A stretch of 64,000 nucleotides of DNA from Salsuginibacillus halophilus (GCF_003014715.1 NZ_PYAV01000002.1:62001-126000); one strand, 5' to 3'; positions 23,758-34,900 are shown, counted from the stretch's first letter. Made by a program: numbers and translations. Notes: generated from the sequence alone by a model not told the origin.

Positions 23758-25632
23758 TCAGCTAGCCTCCTTCTCGATCTTTTTGATACGTTCGAGTGGA
23801 ATGTTGTAACCATGATCTTCTTTAATGGAACGTAAGCCCATCGAGCCAAAGGTCAGCACTGCACCGAGAATAACAACGAGCAGCGGTGGAACAATTGGAT
23901 TTTCCATGTTCATCATAATAAAACCGAAACCGCCAATAAAGAGACCAAGACCAATCATAAATGGCAGAATTGAACCGTTTGGCATGTGAATATCATCTAA
24001 CGGTTCCGCTGGTTTCATCGTGCCATCTCCATGTACTTTCTCATAAAACCATGGATCAAGTGAACGAACTTGTGGTGTTTGAGCAAAATTATACTCAGGT
24101 ACAGGCGTGTTTGTAGCCCACTCTAGTGTACGTGCATCCCAAGGGTCACGCTCAGTAATGCGTTCACTCTTATATGCAGAGTAAACCACGTTAAAGACTA
24201 ACAGAACAACTGCAAACGCCATAATGAATGTTCCAATTGTAGAGATCATATTCATTGTTGCCATACCTTGACCTTCAAGATACGTATAGATACGGCGCTG
24301 CATCCCGATCAAACCAAGGATGTGCTGAACGAAGAACGTTAAATGGAAACCGATATAAAACAGCCAAAACATCCATTTTCCAAGGGCCTCGTTCAACTTG
24401 TGACCAAACATTTTCGGGTACCAGTAGAATAATGCTGCAAAAAGACCTAAAACAATACCACCGATAATGATGTAGTGAAAGTGTGCAACAACGAAGTACG
24501 TATCGTGATACAAGTGGTCTACAGGAGCCATCGCAAGCATAACCCCGGTAACACCACCAAGTACGAATGTTGGTACAAACGAAGATGCGCACAGCATCGC
24601 AGTATTGAAAGTCAGTTTTCCGCCCCACATTGTAAAGAGCCAGTTAAAGATTTTAATACCTGTAGGTACTGCAATCGCCATTGTAGCAATGGCAAAAATG
24701 GAGTTTGCTACCGGCCCGATACCCACTGTAAACATGTGGTGTACCCAAACCATGAAACCTAGGAACGCAATAACGAGCGTTGCAAAAACCATCGCAGAGT
24801 AACCAAACAAGCGTTTTCTTGAGAAAGCCGGAATAACCTCAGAAATTATTCCAAAAGCTGGTAATACTAAAATGTATACTTCCGGGTGACCAAAGATCCA
24901 GAAGATGTGCTGCCATAATACAACATTACCATCCATACCTGGAATAAAGAACTGACCACCAAAGATACGGTCAAGCATTAGTAGTGCAAGACCAGCCGCT
25001 AGCGGCGTAAATGCAAATACAATCAAGATTGAAACAACTAGCGTGGTCCAAACGAATAATGGCAAACGCATCATCGTCATGCCCGGCGCACGCATGTTAA
25101 TAATCGTAACAATAAAGTTGATTCCTGATACAAGTGTACCAATACCACTTACCTGCAAACCGAGCACGTAAAAGTCAATTCCTAGACCCCCGTGTTCTCG
25201 ACTTGCGAGTGGCACATAAGATGTCCAGCCGGCATCCGGACCGCCGCCGAAGAACCAGCTTACACTTAATAAGAGACCACCAAAGAAGAAAATCCAAAAA
25301 CCTAATGCGTTAACGAATGGAAATGCAACGTCACGTGCCCCAATTTGAAGCGGTACGGCAAAGTTCATAAACGCAAATATTAATGGCGTCGCCGCCAGAA
25401 AGAGCATAATGGTTCCGTGCATGGTAATTAATTCGTTAAATGTCTGTCCGGTGATAAATTCCATTTCCGGACGCATCAACTGGATACGCATAAAAAGCGC
25501 CATGACACCGGCTTTAACGAAAAACAACGTTCCGGCAATTAAATACATAATGGCAATCTTTTTATGGTCAACAGTCGTTAACCAATCCCATAAGACGCTT
25601 TTATCTGCCGTGTTGGCATAATTATCAGCCAA
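23758..25632 (-). CDS. ctaD: cytochrome caa3 oxidase subunit I
   Basis: Catalytic subunit of the terminal oxidase, holding heme a and the heme a3-CuB centre. 624 residues with about 14 helices, two more than the 12-helix core. DHKKIAIMY opens the core; MHGTIM carries a heme a ligand; HPEVYILVLPAFG has the CuB histidine linked to tyrosine; VHHMFTVG supplies the other CuB histidines; HDTYFVVAHFHYI carries heme ligands. Cytochrome c electrons reduce oxygen to water with proton pumping across the membrane. It lies between ctaC and ctaE in the operon. Confidence 0.97.
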   Translation of the reverse strand: MADNYANTADKSVLWDWLTTVDHKKIAIMYLIAGTLFFVKAGVMALFMRIQLMRPEMEFITGQTFNELITMHGTIMLFLAATPLIFAFMNFAVPLQIGARDVAFPFVNALGFWIFFFGGLLLSVSWFFGGGPDAGWTSYVPLASREHGGLGIDFYVLGLQVSGIGTLVSGINFIVTIINMRAPGMTMMRLPLFVWTTLVVSILIVFAFTPLAAGLALLMLDRIFGGQFFIPGMDGNVVLWQHIFWIFGHPEVYILVLPAFGIISEVIPAFSRKRLFGYSAMVFATLVIAFLGFMVWVHHMFTVGIGPVANSIFAIATMAIAVPTGIKIFNWLFTMWGGKLTFNTAMLCASSFVPTFVLGGVTGVMLAMAPVDHLYHDTYFVVAHFHYIIIGGIVLGLFAALFYWYPKMFGHKLNEALGKWMFWLFYIGFHLTFFVQHILGLIGMQRRIYTYLEGQGMATMNMISTIGTFIMAFAVVLLVFNVVYSAYKSERITERDPWDARTLEWATNTPVPEYNFAQTPQVRSLDPWFYEKVHGDGTMKPAEPLDDIHMPNGSILPFMIGLGLFIGGFGFIMMNMENPIVPPLLVVILGAVLTFGSMGLRSIKEDHGYNIPLERIKKIEKEAS

Positions 25633-25654
25633 TGGTCTTTACCCCCTATCTTAC

Positions 25655-26752
25655 TTATTCATCTTCAAGAATTGTTAAGCTCTGCAAGTACTCAATAAGC
25701 GCGTCCATATCCTCATCGTTAATGCTTTCTTCTGGATATGCCGGCATATCGTTGTCCTGCTTAATCGATTCAGGATCGCGGATCCACTCTTCAAGGTTCT
25801 CATCAGTTGCCTCAAGAATACCCGCAAATGCTTCACGATCACCAAAGTTTGTCAACGTCGGGCCTGCTGCGGACCCAGAACCGCCGATTGCGTGACAACC
25901 GATGCAGCCTTGCTCTTCAAACACTTCGTGACCGCGCTCAGCTTCACCTGTGTCCTGAATTTCTTCAGGGTCTTCAGACATTTCTTCAACCCAGGCATCA
26001 TACTCATCACGTTCTAGCGCGATAAGCTGAAACTCCATTAATGCGTGGGAAGGACCGCACAGCTCGGCACATTTACCTTGATAGACACCAGGCTCATCAG
26101 CTTCAAGCCATAAGTAGTTCGTAATTCCCGGAATCGTATCTACCTTACCACCGAGTGCAGGTACCCAGAACGAGTGCATAACATCTGAAGCATGCAGTTC
26201 AAACTCAACCTTTTCGCCTGCAGGTATGTAAACCTCCTGACCGGCTGTGAATCCTTCTTCATAGTCAAACTGCCACCAGTACTGGTGTCCTGTAACTTCA
26301 ATTGTTACACCATCTTCTGCTACTTCATCTTCATCGAGTTCTTCTTCACCCGAGCTTCCACTTCCGCTCGTAAATTCTGAACCTTCTGGATCCGGATCGG
26401 TATCAGCAAGGATGAATGTTCCTGTCACTGTTGGAACAGCAAGAATTGCAAGCAAGAAGATTGGAATAATTGTCCAAGTCAACTCAAGGGTTTTACTTCC
26501 TTCCACCTGCTCCGGAATTTCATCATCTCCCGGTTTCCGGCGGAATTTCGCTACAATGATGAAGAATAAAACAAAAACAACGATAATGACGAACGCCATT
26601 ACGTACAAGCTAAGCAGCATGTTGTCATACAACCACTGCGCCTGTGGACCCTGCGGGTCTAAAGCGGTAATCCCCTCTTCCCCACAACCGGCCAGCACAA
26701 AAAGTACTGAAGCCGCTGTAAGGTATTGGAGTAAGCGTTTCCACTGACTCAT
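25655..26752 (-). CDS. ctaC: cytochrome caa3 oxidase subunit II with fused cytochrome c
   Basis: 365-residue lipoprotein: the signal ends in VLAGC with lipidated C23. Two helices (about 45-68, 92-114) anchor it. The CuA site uses H193, C228, C232, H236 and M239 (CAELCGPSH). A C-terminal cytochrome c domain has CIGCH (C283, C286, H287) and the likely axial M336, making this a caa3-type enzyme. Between helix 2 and the CuA domain is an unusual acidic, Gly/Ser-rich insert (about 118-148). It accepts electrons outside the membrane. It is upstream of ctaD and downstream of ctaB. Confidence 0.96.
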   Translation of the reverse strand: MSQWKRLLQYLTAASVLFVLAGCGEEGITALDPQGPQAQWLYDNMLLSLYVMAFVIIVVFVLFFIIVAKFRRKPGDDEIPEQVEGSKTLELTWTIIPIFLLAILAVPTVTGTFILADTDPDPEGSEFTSGSGSSGEEELDEDEVAEDGVTIEVTGHQYWWQFDYEEGFTAGQEVYIPAGEKVEFELHASDVMHSFWVPALGGKVDTIPGITNYLWLEADEPGVYQGKCAELCGPSHALMEFQLIALERDEYDAWVEEMSEDPEEIQDTGEAERGHEVFEEQGCIGCHAIGGSGSAAGPTLTNFGDREAFAGILEATDENLEEWIRDPESIKQDNDMPAYPEESINDEDMDALIEYLQSLTILEDE

Positions 26753-26811
26753 GGACTCCCTACCTCACTTTCTTAAAAAATTAATTTCTTTTTCTGATCA
26801 CCGGTGAAAAT

Positions 26812-27750
26812 TTATATGTGAATGATGATCATTAACACAAACAAAATGGTTAAATAATTGAGCGAGTACACAAACATAAGGCGTGCCCACTTCACATCAT
26901 CTTTCATCTTAAATCCGGCAAGTCCTAACACGAGCCAACCTGCGCCAAGCAGTGCAGTCACGGTTGTGTAAAATGCACCGAACTCAAACAATAAAAGTGA
27001 AACTGGAAGTAGCGCCGCAACATATACAATGATCTGCCGCTTCGTCATCTCAAACCCGGCAACGACAGGTAGCATTGGAATTCCCGCAGCTCGGTACTCT
27101 TCACACCGCTTCATTGCTAGTGCCAAAAAGTGTGGCGGCTGCCAAACAAACATAATTGCAAACAATATCCATGCATACTGATGGAGAGCCGGATCTACAG
27201 CTGCCCACCCTACAAGCGGTGGTACGGCTCCTGAAATACTGCCGACAATTGTGTTTAACGAGTGGGTTCGTTTTGTCCACATCGAATAAAGTACGACATA
27301 TACAAAAAAACCGACAAGCGCTATAAACGCTGCGACAAGTTCTACTGATACGAGCAACCCTAGACCGACAGCTGCTTGAAGTACACCTACCGCAAGTACG
27401 TTTTTCGGCTGGACATGCCCTGTAGCTGTCGGACGTTCTCGTGTCCGCTCCATTTTACCATCAATATCACGATCAATGTAATTGTTAATCGTACAACCAC
27501 CAGCCATTACAAGACCAATACCGAGCATTGTCAAAATAAGAAGGTGAATGTTCTGGGTAAACTGAAAGCCCGCTGTATAACTTGCTGCAAGGAAATAACC
27601 TGCAAAGGCGGTCAACAGATTGGAGTTAACGATCCCCATCTTAGCCAGCGTCCAGTAATGACGCCATGCACTGCCCTCTTCCTTCATAGAGAGGCGCTCC
27701 GCTTCCGGGCCCATTACCGCAGATTTCATCACAGCATCCGTCTTATCCAT
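26812..27750 (-). CDS. ctaB: protoheme IX farnesyltransferase (heme O synthase)
   Basis: 312 residues from the ATG at 27750, with AAAGGAGG upstream; the in-frame GTG in that ribosome site was rejected. About nine helices are seen. The UbiA-family prenyl-diphosphate motifs are [15 protein letters not shown] (about 108-122) and the second loop near [14 protein letters not shown]. It adds a farnesyl group to heme B to make heme O for the oxidase. The N-terminal extension of about 35 residues is hydrophilic. It leads ctaCDEF and is divergent from ctaA, which carries out the next step. Confidence 0.95.
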   Translation of the reverse strand: MDKTDAVMKSAVMGPEAERLSMKEEGSAWRHYWTLAKMGIVNSNLLTAFAGYFLAASYTAGFQFTQNIHLLILTMLGIGLVMAGGCTINNYIDRDIDGKMERTRERPTATGHVQPKNVLAVGVLQAAVGLGLLVSVELVAAFIALVGFFVYVVLYSMWTKRTHSLNTIVGSISGAVPPLVGWAAVDPALHQYAWILFAIMFVWQPPHFLALAMKRCEEYRAAGIPMLPVVAGFEMTKRQIIVYVAALLPVSLLLFEFGAFYTTVTALLGAGWLVLGLAGFKMKDDVKWARLMFVYSLNYLTILFVLMIIIHI

Positions 27751-27955
27751 TTTGTTCACCTCCTTTGATCAATAACAAACTTTATAATTCGTTTGTATAC
27801 CTTATTTCTTACATAAAGATCCTCAAGAACCTTCCACACTTCGACATAAGGCATCATAGCATATTTTTAGCGTTTTGTTCAGTATGGCTTTTGACAATTA
27901 TTTCACATTTGTTGACAAAGGCTCATTATTGGCCCCACTAATATGCACTATGACT

Positions 27956-27961
27956 ATTATA
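27956..27961 (-). promoter_or_regulatory. possible -10 element for ctaB
   Basis: TATAAT on the minus strand (27956-27961), about 205 bases before ctaB. No good -35 is present, so an activator may be needed. In B. subtilis cta promoters are ResD-dependent. The 385-base ctaA-ctaB interval holds several TTGTG/CACAA motifs but no gene. Confidence 0.35.
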
Positions 27962-28050
27962 GCTTAATTTCTAGTTTGTTTCATTACCTTAGCTACATTC
28001 ACACTTTCTTCACATTTGTGCACAATTTATTGACGTTACACTGCATGAAA

Positions 28051-28079
28051 TTGACTTTTGCATCAATCCTTCATAAGAT
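28051..28079 (+). promoter_or_regulatory. sigma-A-type promoter of ctaA
   Basis: TTGACT (28051-28056) and TAAGAT (28074-28079) with a 17-base spacer, about 55 bases before the ctaA start. Confidence 0.6.
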
Positions 28080-28135
28080 GTAGGTGCTTTACATTATGAT
28101 TTGACAAATTCGCATGAATTAAAGGGTGAACGAAT

Positions 28136-29026
28136 GTGTACAAAGGGTTAAAAACGTTCGGTATATTGACATCTTTAGGCATGATCCTCGTTTTACTACA
28201 AGGGTCACTTGTAACAAAAACCGGTTCTGAGGATGGTTGCGGGTCAACTTGGCCGCTTTGTTTTGGCGAAGCTGTGCCCGAGTCCCCCGCCATTGAAACC
28301 ATTATTGAATACAGTCACCGCCTTGTATCTGGTCTAGTTGGCTTAATGGTCATTGTTTTAGCCTTTTGGGCTTGGAAACGTCTTTCGCACCGACGTGAAA
28401 CAAAATTTTGGAGTATTATGGCAGTCCTCTTTGTGATTTTTCAAGGGTTAATGGGAGCAGCCGCTGTTGTATGGGGGCATTCGAACTTAGTACTAGCACT
28501 TCACTTTGGGATCTCGGCGATTTCATTAGCTACAGTAATCATGTTAACGATTCTTCCTTTTGAACGAGAAGGGCAACCACCAGCACCGCGGGTGAGCCGG
28601 ACTTTCCGGTATTACTTCTTCTTTGTCTTAACTTATTGTTACGCCGTCATTTATACAGGGGCTTATGTTAAACATACCGGTTCGACATTTGCCTGTGACG
28701 GCTTGATTTTTTGTGATAATGGCTTGTTTTCAGCAGGCAGCATGCAGCAATGGGTTCATATGATGCACCGTTTTTCTGCTTACTTCCTTGTTTTATTATT
28801 GATTGTGCTCTTGATCTGGTCATTTAAGCAGGCTAGCGGTCGCAAATTACTAGCGGCATTAAGCGGCATCAGTGTTGCGCTTGTTCTGAGTCAAGCTGCA
28901 GCTGGTTTTGCCATTTTATTTTCTGACAGCTATTTAACATCCGGTCTTTTTCACGCTTTAATCGTTTCTTTATTATTCAGCGTACTTTGCTATATCGGAA
29001 TGATTATTACAAGAAAAACGAGCTAG
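28136..29026 (+). CDS. ctaA: heme A synthase
   Basis: 296 residues from a GTG start; the ATG two bases earlier is out of frame and closes at once. Eight transmembrane helices in two similar halves. H61, H123 and H211 are in conserved heme-binding positions. Cysteine pairs C35/C42 (GCGSTWPLC) and C187/C193 (ACDGLIFC) lie in extracytoplasmic loops, as in the Gram-positive family. It oxidises the methyl group of heme O to the formyl group of heme A. It is divergent from ctaB, which provides heme O, and is followed by a strong terminator. Confidence 0.94.
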   Translation: MYKGLKTFGILTSLGMILVLLQGSLVTKTGSEDGCGSTWPLCFGEAVPESPAIETIIEYSHRLVSGLVGLMVIVLAFWAWKRLSHRRETKFWSIMAVLFVIFQGLMGAAAVVWGHSNLVLALHFGISAISLATVIMLTILPFEREGQPPAPRVSRTFRYYFFFVLTYCYAVIYTGAYVKHTGSTFACDGLIFCDNGLFSAGSMQQWVHMMHRFSAYFLVLLLIVLLIWSFKQASGRKLLAALSGISVALVLSQAAAGFAILFSDSYLTSGLFHALIVSLLFSVLCYIGMIITRKTS

Positions 29027-29053
29027 ACATCATATAGGCGTATAAATTAACTT

Positions 29054-29090
29054 TTCGAGGCCGCTTGTTCTGCAGGCGGCCTCGAATTTT
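29054..29090 (+). terminator. intrinsic terminator of ctaA
   Basis: TTCGAGGCCGC pairs with GCGGCCTCGAA around an eleven-base loop, then TTTT. Confidence 0.8.
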
Positions 29091-29125
29091 CATGCATATT
29101 TTTAACCGTTAAATGATCCTTTACC

Positions 29126-30295
29126 TTAAAAAAAGTCATAAAGAAACGGTATGGTTTTTGGTACTGCTTGCTGCAGTGAAGCTATGATTTCAGCACTACC
29201 TTGTAAAGTACCTGCTGCATGGAGCTCTTCAGCAGTAACGTAACTGAACAAAATGGGAATTAACGCTTTTACATCAAGTTCGATCGCGTCATCATTTGCA
29301 GCCTCTACAACTTCTACATAGGTTTGTTCTTTAAAGTGCAAACGGTAGATACCGTTATTCCAGGAAGCAAAATCATCTTTTAATATAAGATCTAAATTTT
29401 CTTGCTTACAACTACCCCACGGAACCGCCTTTAAAAGCTTTTCGGCATTAACCACCCGAGCCATAAAATAAGGCTTTGTTTCTTCAGTAACTTTCGGGTC
29501 TTTTAAGAAAAAGCGAAAAGATTCATTTGGAGGCACCGTCCATTCACTCTCTTCCACCATAGAATCGTGCTGCCCGAGGAAACCGCTAAGCGCCTGTTTA
29601 GCCTGCGGTGTTGTGTAAACGAGCTCTTTCACTTTCAGCTCTTGTTCCTTCACTTCAAAAATAACGTAACCTTCAGGGCTGCCCGTTTCGTTTTCATATA
29701 CAGCCCTTTGACCTTTTTTCGACTTTTGTACCCGCTGGTCCCACCAAACTTCGTCCCGTACGAGCGTTCCAGAATAACCTGCAGCAAATGCTTGATACAC
29801 ATGGTTTAAATCTTCCCAGTCTTCTTGCTTGAGCCGACGGATACGTCCATGTTCAGGCTGCTCAGGCTTTGGAAGTTGCAACTGATTAAATTGCCATTTT
29901 GTACGCTCACAAAATAATTCCCATCCGAAATTCCGATAAAATGAGATGTTAAACGGATATAACAAAGACAGGGCTGCGCCCCGTTCATACATGTCTTTTA
30001 AGCTTTCATCCAACAATTGGCGGATGTGACCTTGACGACGGTGCTCCGGCCAACTGCTGACACTTGAAACGCCGCATGCTTTCAATGGACTGCCGTGGAA
30101 GTAAACATCCATCGGCAGCAATGCAAGCTTTGACATTAAAGCATTTTCTTCGTCAAAAATCCCCCAGTGATCGTTTGGCACAAACCGTTTTTTCGCCTGT
30201 TCACGCTCCTCTTCACTTAATTCATTTTGAAACGCAAACTGTCCAAGTGATAAACTTTGTTCAAAATCATCCATTGTTAACCGACGTATGTTCAC
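29126..30295 (-). CDS. Eis-like GNAT N-acetyltransferase with sterol-carrier domain
   Basis: 389 residues starting at a GTG that overlaps the photolyase stop by four bases (GTGA). The N-terminal GNAT domain has the acetyl-CoA loop PEHRRQGHIRQLL (about 83-95) and FYRNFGWELF. A second degenerate GNAT domain and a C-terminal SCP2-like domain (from about 285) follow, the three-part layout of Eis-type acetyltransferases. Such enzymes acetylate amines, including aminoglycosides, but the natural substrate here is unknown. The overlap indicates co-translation with the photolyase. Confidence 0.85.
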   Translation of the reverse strand: MNIRRLTMDDFEQSLSLGQFAFQNELSEEEREQAKKRFVPNDHWGIFDEENALMSKLALLPMDVYFHGSPLKACGVSSVSSWPEHRRQGHIRQLLDESLKDMYERGAALSLLYPFNISFYRNFGWELFCERTKWQFNQLQLPKPEQPEHGRIRRLKQEDWEDLNHVYQAFAAGYSGTLVRDEVWWDQRVQKSKKGQRAVYENETGSPEGYVIFEVKEQELKVKELVYTTPQAKQALSGFLGQHDSMVEESEWTVPPNESFRFFLKDPKVTEETKPYFMARVVNAEKLLKAVPWGSCKQENLDLILKDDFASWNNGIYRLHFKEQTYVEVVEAANDDAIELDVKALIPILFSYVTAEELHAAGTLQGSAEIIASLQQAVPKTIPFLYDFF

Positions 30296-31713
30296 GATTG
30301 ATCCCCTGCCTCTTTAAAGTGTATTAAAGCTTCTTCACGGCGCGACTTATGATCAAGCATCGGTACAGGATAGGTAGATACAGGTCGGGAATTCATGTTT
30401 TTCTCATCATGAACATTATGACCTTCCACCCTTCTAAGTTCAGGAACAAACTTTTTAACGTAATGACCTGCCTCGTCAAAACGCTCGCCTTGACGGTAAG
30501 GATTAAATATTCTGAAGTAAGGAACAGGATCCACCCCAATAGAAGCAGCCCACTGCCATCCTCCTGCATTTGAAGAAACATCATAATCAATTAAATATTT
30601 TCGGAAATGGTCTTCACCTTCTCTCCAATCAGCAAGCATATGCTTTGTAAAAAAAGAAGCAGTAAGCATTCGAAGACGGTTTGGCATCCATCCTTCGGTT
30701 TTCAACTGCCGCATCGCTGCATCGATTAACGGCACGCCTGTTCTTCCTTCTTTCCAAGCTTCGATTTCTTCAGTCACACCTTGCCACCTCATACCTTGAT
30801 ATTTGGGGTTTAACGCTTCGTTTCGCATCTGACCTTTTGCATAATGAACCATATGAAAAAAATCCCGCCACGCCAGTTCAGCCTGCAAAGCTTCGCGGCT
30901 TTCTTCATTCGTATTCTCTGTATGATTAACTTCGTGAAAGATCATTCGCACAGAAAGCCTTCCTGTTTTAATTAACGGGGAGAGCTGGGTCGTTCCAATT
31001 TCATCTAAGTAGTCGCGCTGTTCAGCATAGCCCGGCAAACGCTCACGAATGACATAGTTTAAATACTGCTTTGCGCCATGCTCGCTGTAAACATGCCAAG
31101 ATGGCACAGGGCGGTTTTGTAAATAGCTGTTTAACCTTTTACTGCCTTTTTCATGGAGCTCTCTCAAATATCTGCTTTGATAATGACATTGACGCGCACC
31201 AGCTTTCGTTGTATGTACAGGTGTTGGTTTTGGATGTGCTTTCCATTGTTTGTAATAAGGTGTGAACTTTTCGTAGTACCCACCGTCCTTTTTCAAAATT
31301 TCTCCTGGGTCCAGCAACTTCCCTTCAGAGAACATACGAAGATTCACGCCGTTTTCACGACACACTTGTGCTGCGCGGTCGTCTCGTTCTTTTCCATAAC
31401 CTACATCATCGGCAGCTGCGTATAATGTAGTTATCTCGTCTTCATTTGTAAGTAACCCTCTTATAACTTCTACAGCATCACCGTAAATAATGTAGAGTGC
31501 AATACCAGCGGCTTCAGCTTCTTTTTGAAATGCTTCAAGTGTATGAAAAAAATAATCATGGTGCAGGCACGGCTCATGAAGAAAAACTGGATCAAGTTGA
31601 AAAAACAAAAAACCTTCATCTTGATTCTTATCCATATCCGATAACATTGCATCAAGCGCTGGTTGATCATCAAAACGAAATTCACGACGTATCCATAATG
31701 CTCTTATACCCAT
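30292..31713 (-). CDS. phr: deoxyribodipyrimidine photolyase (cryptochrome/photolyase family)
   Basis: 473 residues from an ATG with AGGAGG upstream. The N-terminal Rossmann domain (ALWIRREFRFDDQPAL) would hold an antenna pigment. The C-terminal FAD domain has EELAWRDFF-like ELAWRDFFHMV, WKEGRTGVPLIDAAMRQL, MPNRLRMLTASF, and DYDVSSNAGGWQWAASIGVDP, all conserved in class I CPD photolyases. It repairs UV-induced pyrimidine dimers with blue light. No photolyase-specific regulation is visible. It forms a two-gene unit with the downstream acetyltransferase. Confidence 0.92.
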   Translation of the reverse strand: MGIRALWIRREFRFDDQPALDAMLSDMDKNQDEGFLFFQLDPVFLHEPCLHHDYFFHTLEAFQKEAEAAGIALYIIYGDAVEVIRGLLTNEDEITTLYAAADDVGYGKERDDRAAQVCRENGVNLRMFSEGKLLDPGEILKKDGGYYEKFTPYYKQWKAHPKPTPVHTTKAGARQCHYQSRYLRELHEKGSKRLNSYLQNRPVPSWHVYSEHGAKQYLNYVIRERLPGYAEQRDYLDEIGTTQLSPLIKTGRLSVRMIFHEVNHTENTNEESREALQAELAWRDFFHMVHYAKGQMRNEALNPKYQGMRWQGVTEEIEAWKEGRTGVPLIDAAMRQLKTEGWMPNRLRMLTASFFTKHMLADWREGEDHFRKYLIDYDVSSNAGGWQWAASIGVDPVPYFRIFNPYRQGERFDEAGHYVKKFVPELRRVEGHNVHDEKNMNSRPVSTYPVPMLDHKSRREEALIHFKEAGDQS

Positions 31714-31769
31714 ACCTTATCCTCCTGACTGTACTACCTTTCGATGATTCAAAAACGCATGAACATATA

Positions 31770-31882
31770 AGAAAAGCGGCTTCAACTCACTTAGAAGGAA
31801 GTGAACTGTAAGCACCCCGGATTTTTCCCGGTTGCGTTTCAGTCGTTAATCCCCCGCAAGCAAGCTTTTAAGCCGCTTTTCT
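31770..31882. repeat. short palindromic element after pyc
   Basis: AGAAAAGCGGCTT (31770-31782) is repeated inverted as AAGCCGCTTTTCT (31870-31882), enclosing about 87 non-coding bases. It could fold into a terminator-like stem after pyc. The motif AGAAAAGCGG also occurs at 44301-44310 in the TIR element. Confidence 0.6.
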
Positions 31883-31931
31883 CATAGTGCGGAAAGATGT
31901 AGTGATCCTCCGCCTCTATAATTACCCGTTT

Positions 31932-34900
31932 TTACTCAAATTCAATTAATAAATCACCAGATTCGATCGGTTCACCATCTTTGGCATAAACTTCTTTAAT
32001 TGTGCCTGCAAATGGTGCTTGTACAGTCGTTTCCATTTTCATCGCTTCTGTAATCATTAAATGGTCGCCTTTCTCCACTTGTACACCGGCTGAAGTAATT
32101 GTTTGTACAACAGTTCCAGGCATAGATGCACCAATATGCTTTTCATTGCTTTCATCCGCCTTTGGTCGTACGCTACTGTCAACCACTGCATTTTGATCTT
32201 TAATCATAACCTCACGCGGCTGACCATTCAGTTCAAAATAAACGATACGGTTTCCGTTTTCCTGCGGCTTTGAGATCGATACAAGCTTCACAATCAATGT
32301 TTTGCCCTGCTCAATTTCAACTTCAATTTCTTCGCCAAGGCGTAAGCCGTAAAAGAACGTTGGTGTATCAAGCACAGACACGTCACCAAACTGTTGTTGA
32401 AACTTTTGGTAATCCATATAAACCTTTGGATAAAGCGCGTAAGAAATCACATCATGCGCGGTCACTTGACGACCGAGCTTATGATAAAGATCTTCATTTA
32501 ATTGATCAAAATCGACGGCCTCCATGTACTCACTCGGCCGGTCTTCTAAAGCTTCACGACCTTTTAAAATGATGCGCTGCAAATCTTTTGGGAAACCTTC
32601 GTGCGGCTGCCCTAAATAACCTTGGAATAATTCAACAACAGAGTCTGGAAAGTCAAGTTGCTCACCCCGGTTGTACACATCTTCTTCTGTTAGATCGTTT
32701 TGCACCATATAAAGTGCCATATCCCCAACAACTTTTGAAGAAGGCGTCACCTTGACAATATCACCAAACATATCATTCACACGGCGGTACATCCGCTTCA
32801 CTTCACCCCAACGATCCCCAAGGCCTACAGCTTTAGCCTGTTGCTGCAAGTTGCTGTACTGTCCCCCAGGCATTTCGTGCTCATAAACTTCAGGGTGTGG
32901 TGCATTCATGCCGCTCTCGAAACCTTGATAATAATCGCGCACACCTTCCCAATACTCACCGAGCTCTTTTAAAGCTTCTACATTAATATCAGGCTGGCGC
33001 TCGTGGGTTGAAAGCGCATAGTAGAGACTGTTGGCGCTCGGCTGTGAAGTCATGCCAGCCATAGAGCTGACAGCTACATCTACAACATCAACACCTGCTT
33101 CCACTGCCTTCGCATACGAAAAAATCCCGTTACCACTTGTATCGTGCATGTGAAGGTGGATTGGCAAATCAACAGTTTCTTTCAACTCGCCAATAAGTTC
33201 ATAAGCTGCCTGCGGTTTTAACAGACCGGCCATATCTTTAATTCCGAGAAAGTGAGCCCCTTCCTGCTCCAAAGCCCGGGCCATTTCTTTATAGTAGTTC
33301 AAATCATATTTTGTACGATTCGGGTCAAGAATATCCCCGGTATAACAGATCGCTGCTTCCGCCACTTTACCTGTATTCCGCACTTGGTGAATCGCATGCT
33401 TCATTCCTTCTAACCAGTTGAGCGAGTCAAAGATTCTAAATACATCAATGCCGGCATTCGCTGACTTTTCCACGAACTCCTCAATCAAGTTGTCAGGGTA
33501 ATTTTTATAACCTACCGCATTAGAAGCACGTAGAAGCATTTGTAAAAGTGTATTAGGCATCTTTTTGCGAAGCGAAATCAAGCGCTCCCACGGGTCTTCA
33601 TGCAGAAAGCGCATAGCAACATCAAATGTTGCACCGCCCCACATCTCCGAGGAGAAAATGTTCGGTACAAGACGCGCTGTCGGCTCTGCGATTGTTTTCA
33701 AGTCATGACTGCGCATCCGCGTTGCAAGGAGAGACTGGTGAGCATCACGAAACGTCGTATCTGTTAAAAGAACTTCTTTCTGTGATTTTGTCCATTCTGC
33801 TAATCCTTCCGGGCCGCGTTGCTCAAGAATTTGCTTGGTTCCTTCAGGGATCGGTTCGCTATATTTCACTTTTGGTACCGGCGGCACTTCAAATATCGGC
33901 TTTCTTTCTTGTTCAAGGCCTGGATATCCATTAACGATTGTTTCACCAATAAAGCTGAGCATTTTCGTCCCGCGGTCTTTACGCTTAGGGAAAACGAACA
34001 ATTCCGGTGTGTGATCAATAAATGATGTATTATAATCTCCGGATAAAAAATTAGGATGCTGGACAACGTTTTCTAAGAATGCAATGTTGGTTTTTAAGCC
34101 ACGGATTCTAAATTCCCGCAGGTTTCTCAACATTTTCGCAGCAGCACCTTCGAAAGTTAAAGACCAGGTGGACACTTTGACAAGCAGGGAATCATAATGC
34201 GGGGAAATGACCGCTCCTTGAAATCCATTTCCTGCATCCAGCCGTACACCGAAGCCGCCACCTGAGCGGTAAGCCATGATTTTTCCTGTGTCCGGCATAA
34301 AATCATTCGCCGGGTCTTCTGTTGTCACCCGGGATTGAATGGCATACCCGTGCGTCCGGATTTCTTCTTGTTTTGGAATCGATAGTTCTGGACCGTGTAA
34401 GTTTTTGCCATCTGCAATCATTAGCTGGGTCTGTACAATATCAACACCTGTTACCATTTCGGTGATGGTATGTTCAACCTGAACCCGTGGATTCACCTCA
34501 ATAAAGAAGAATTCTCCGCTTTTATCAACGAGAAACTCTACAGTTCCTGCGTTAATATATTCAATATTCTCTGCGAGCTGCACAGCTGCTTGATTAATCT
34601 TTTCACGTACATCTTCATCAAGGGATAAGCTTGGTGCTACTTCAACAACCTTTTGATGGCGCCGCTGAACAGAGCAATCACGCTCGTACAAGTGCACAAG
34701 ATTCCCGAATTTATCACCGAGCACCTGCACTTCAATATGCTTTGGATTTTCAACAAACTTCTCAACGTAGACCTCGTCGCTTCCAAAGGCAGAACGAGCT
34801 TCAGAACGCGCGCGGTCATATGCCTCTGCAAGGTCTTCAGAGCTGCGTACAATTCGCATACCACGACCGCCGCCACCAAGTGACGCTTTAATCATTAACG

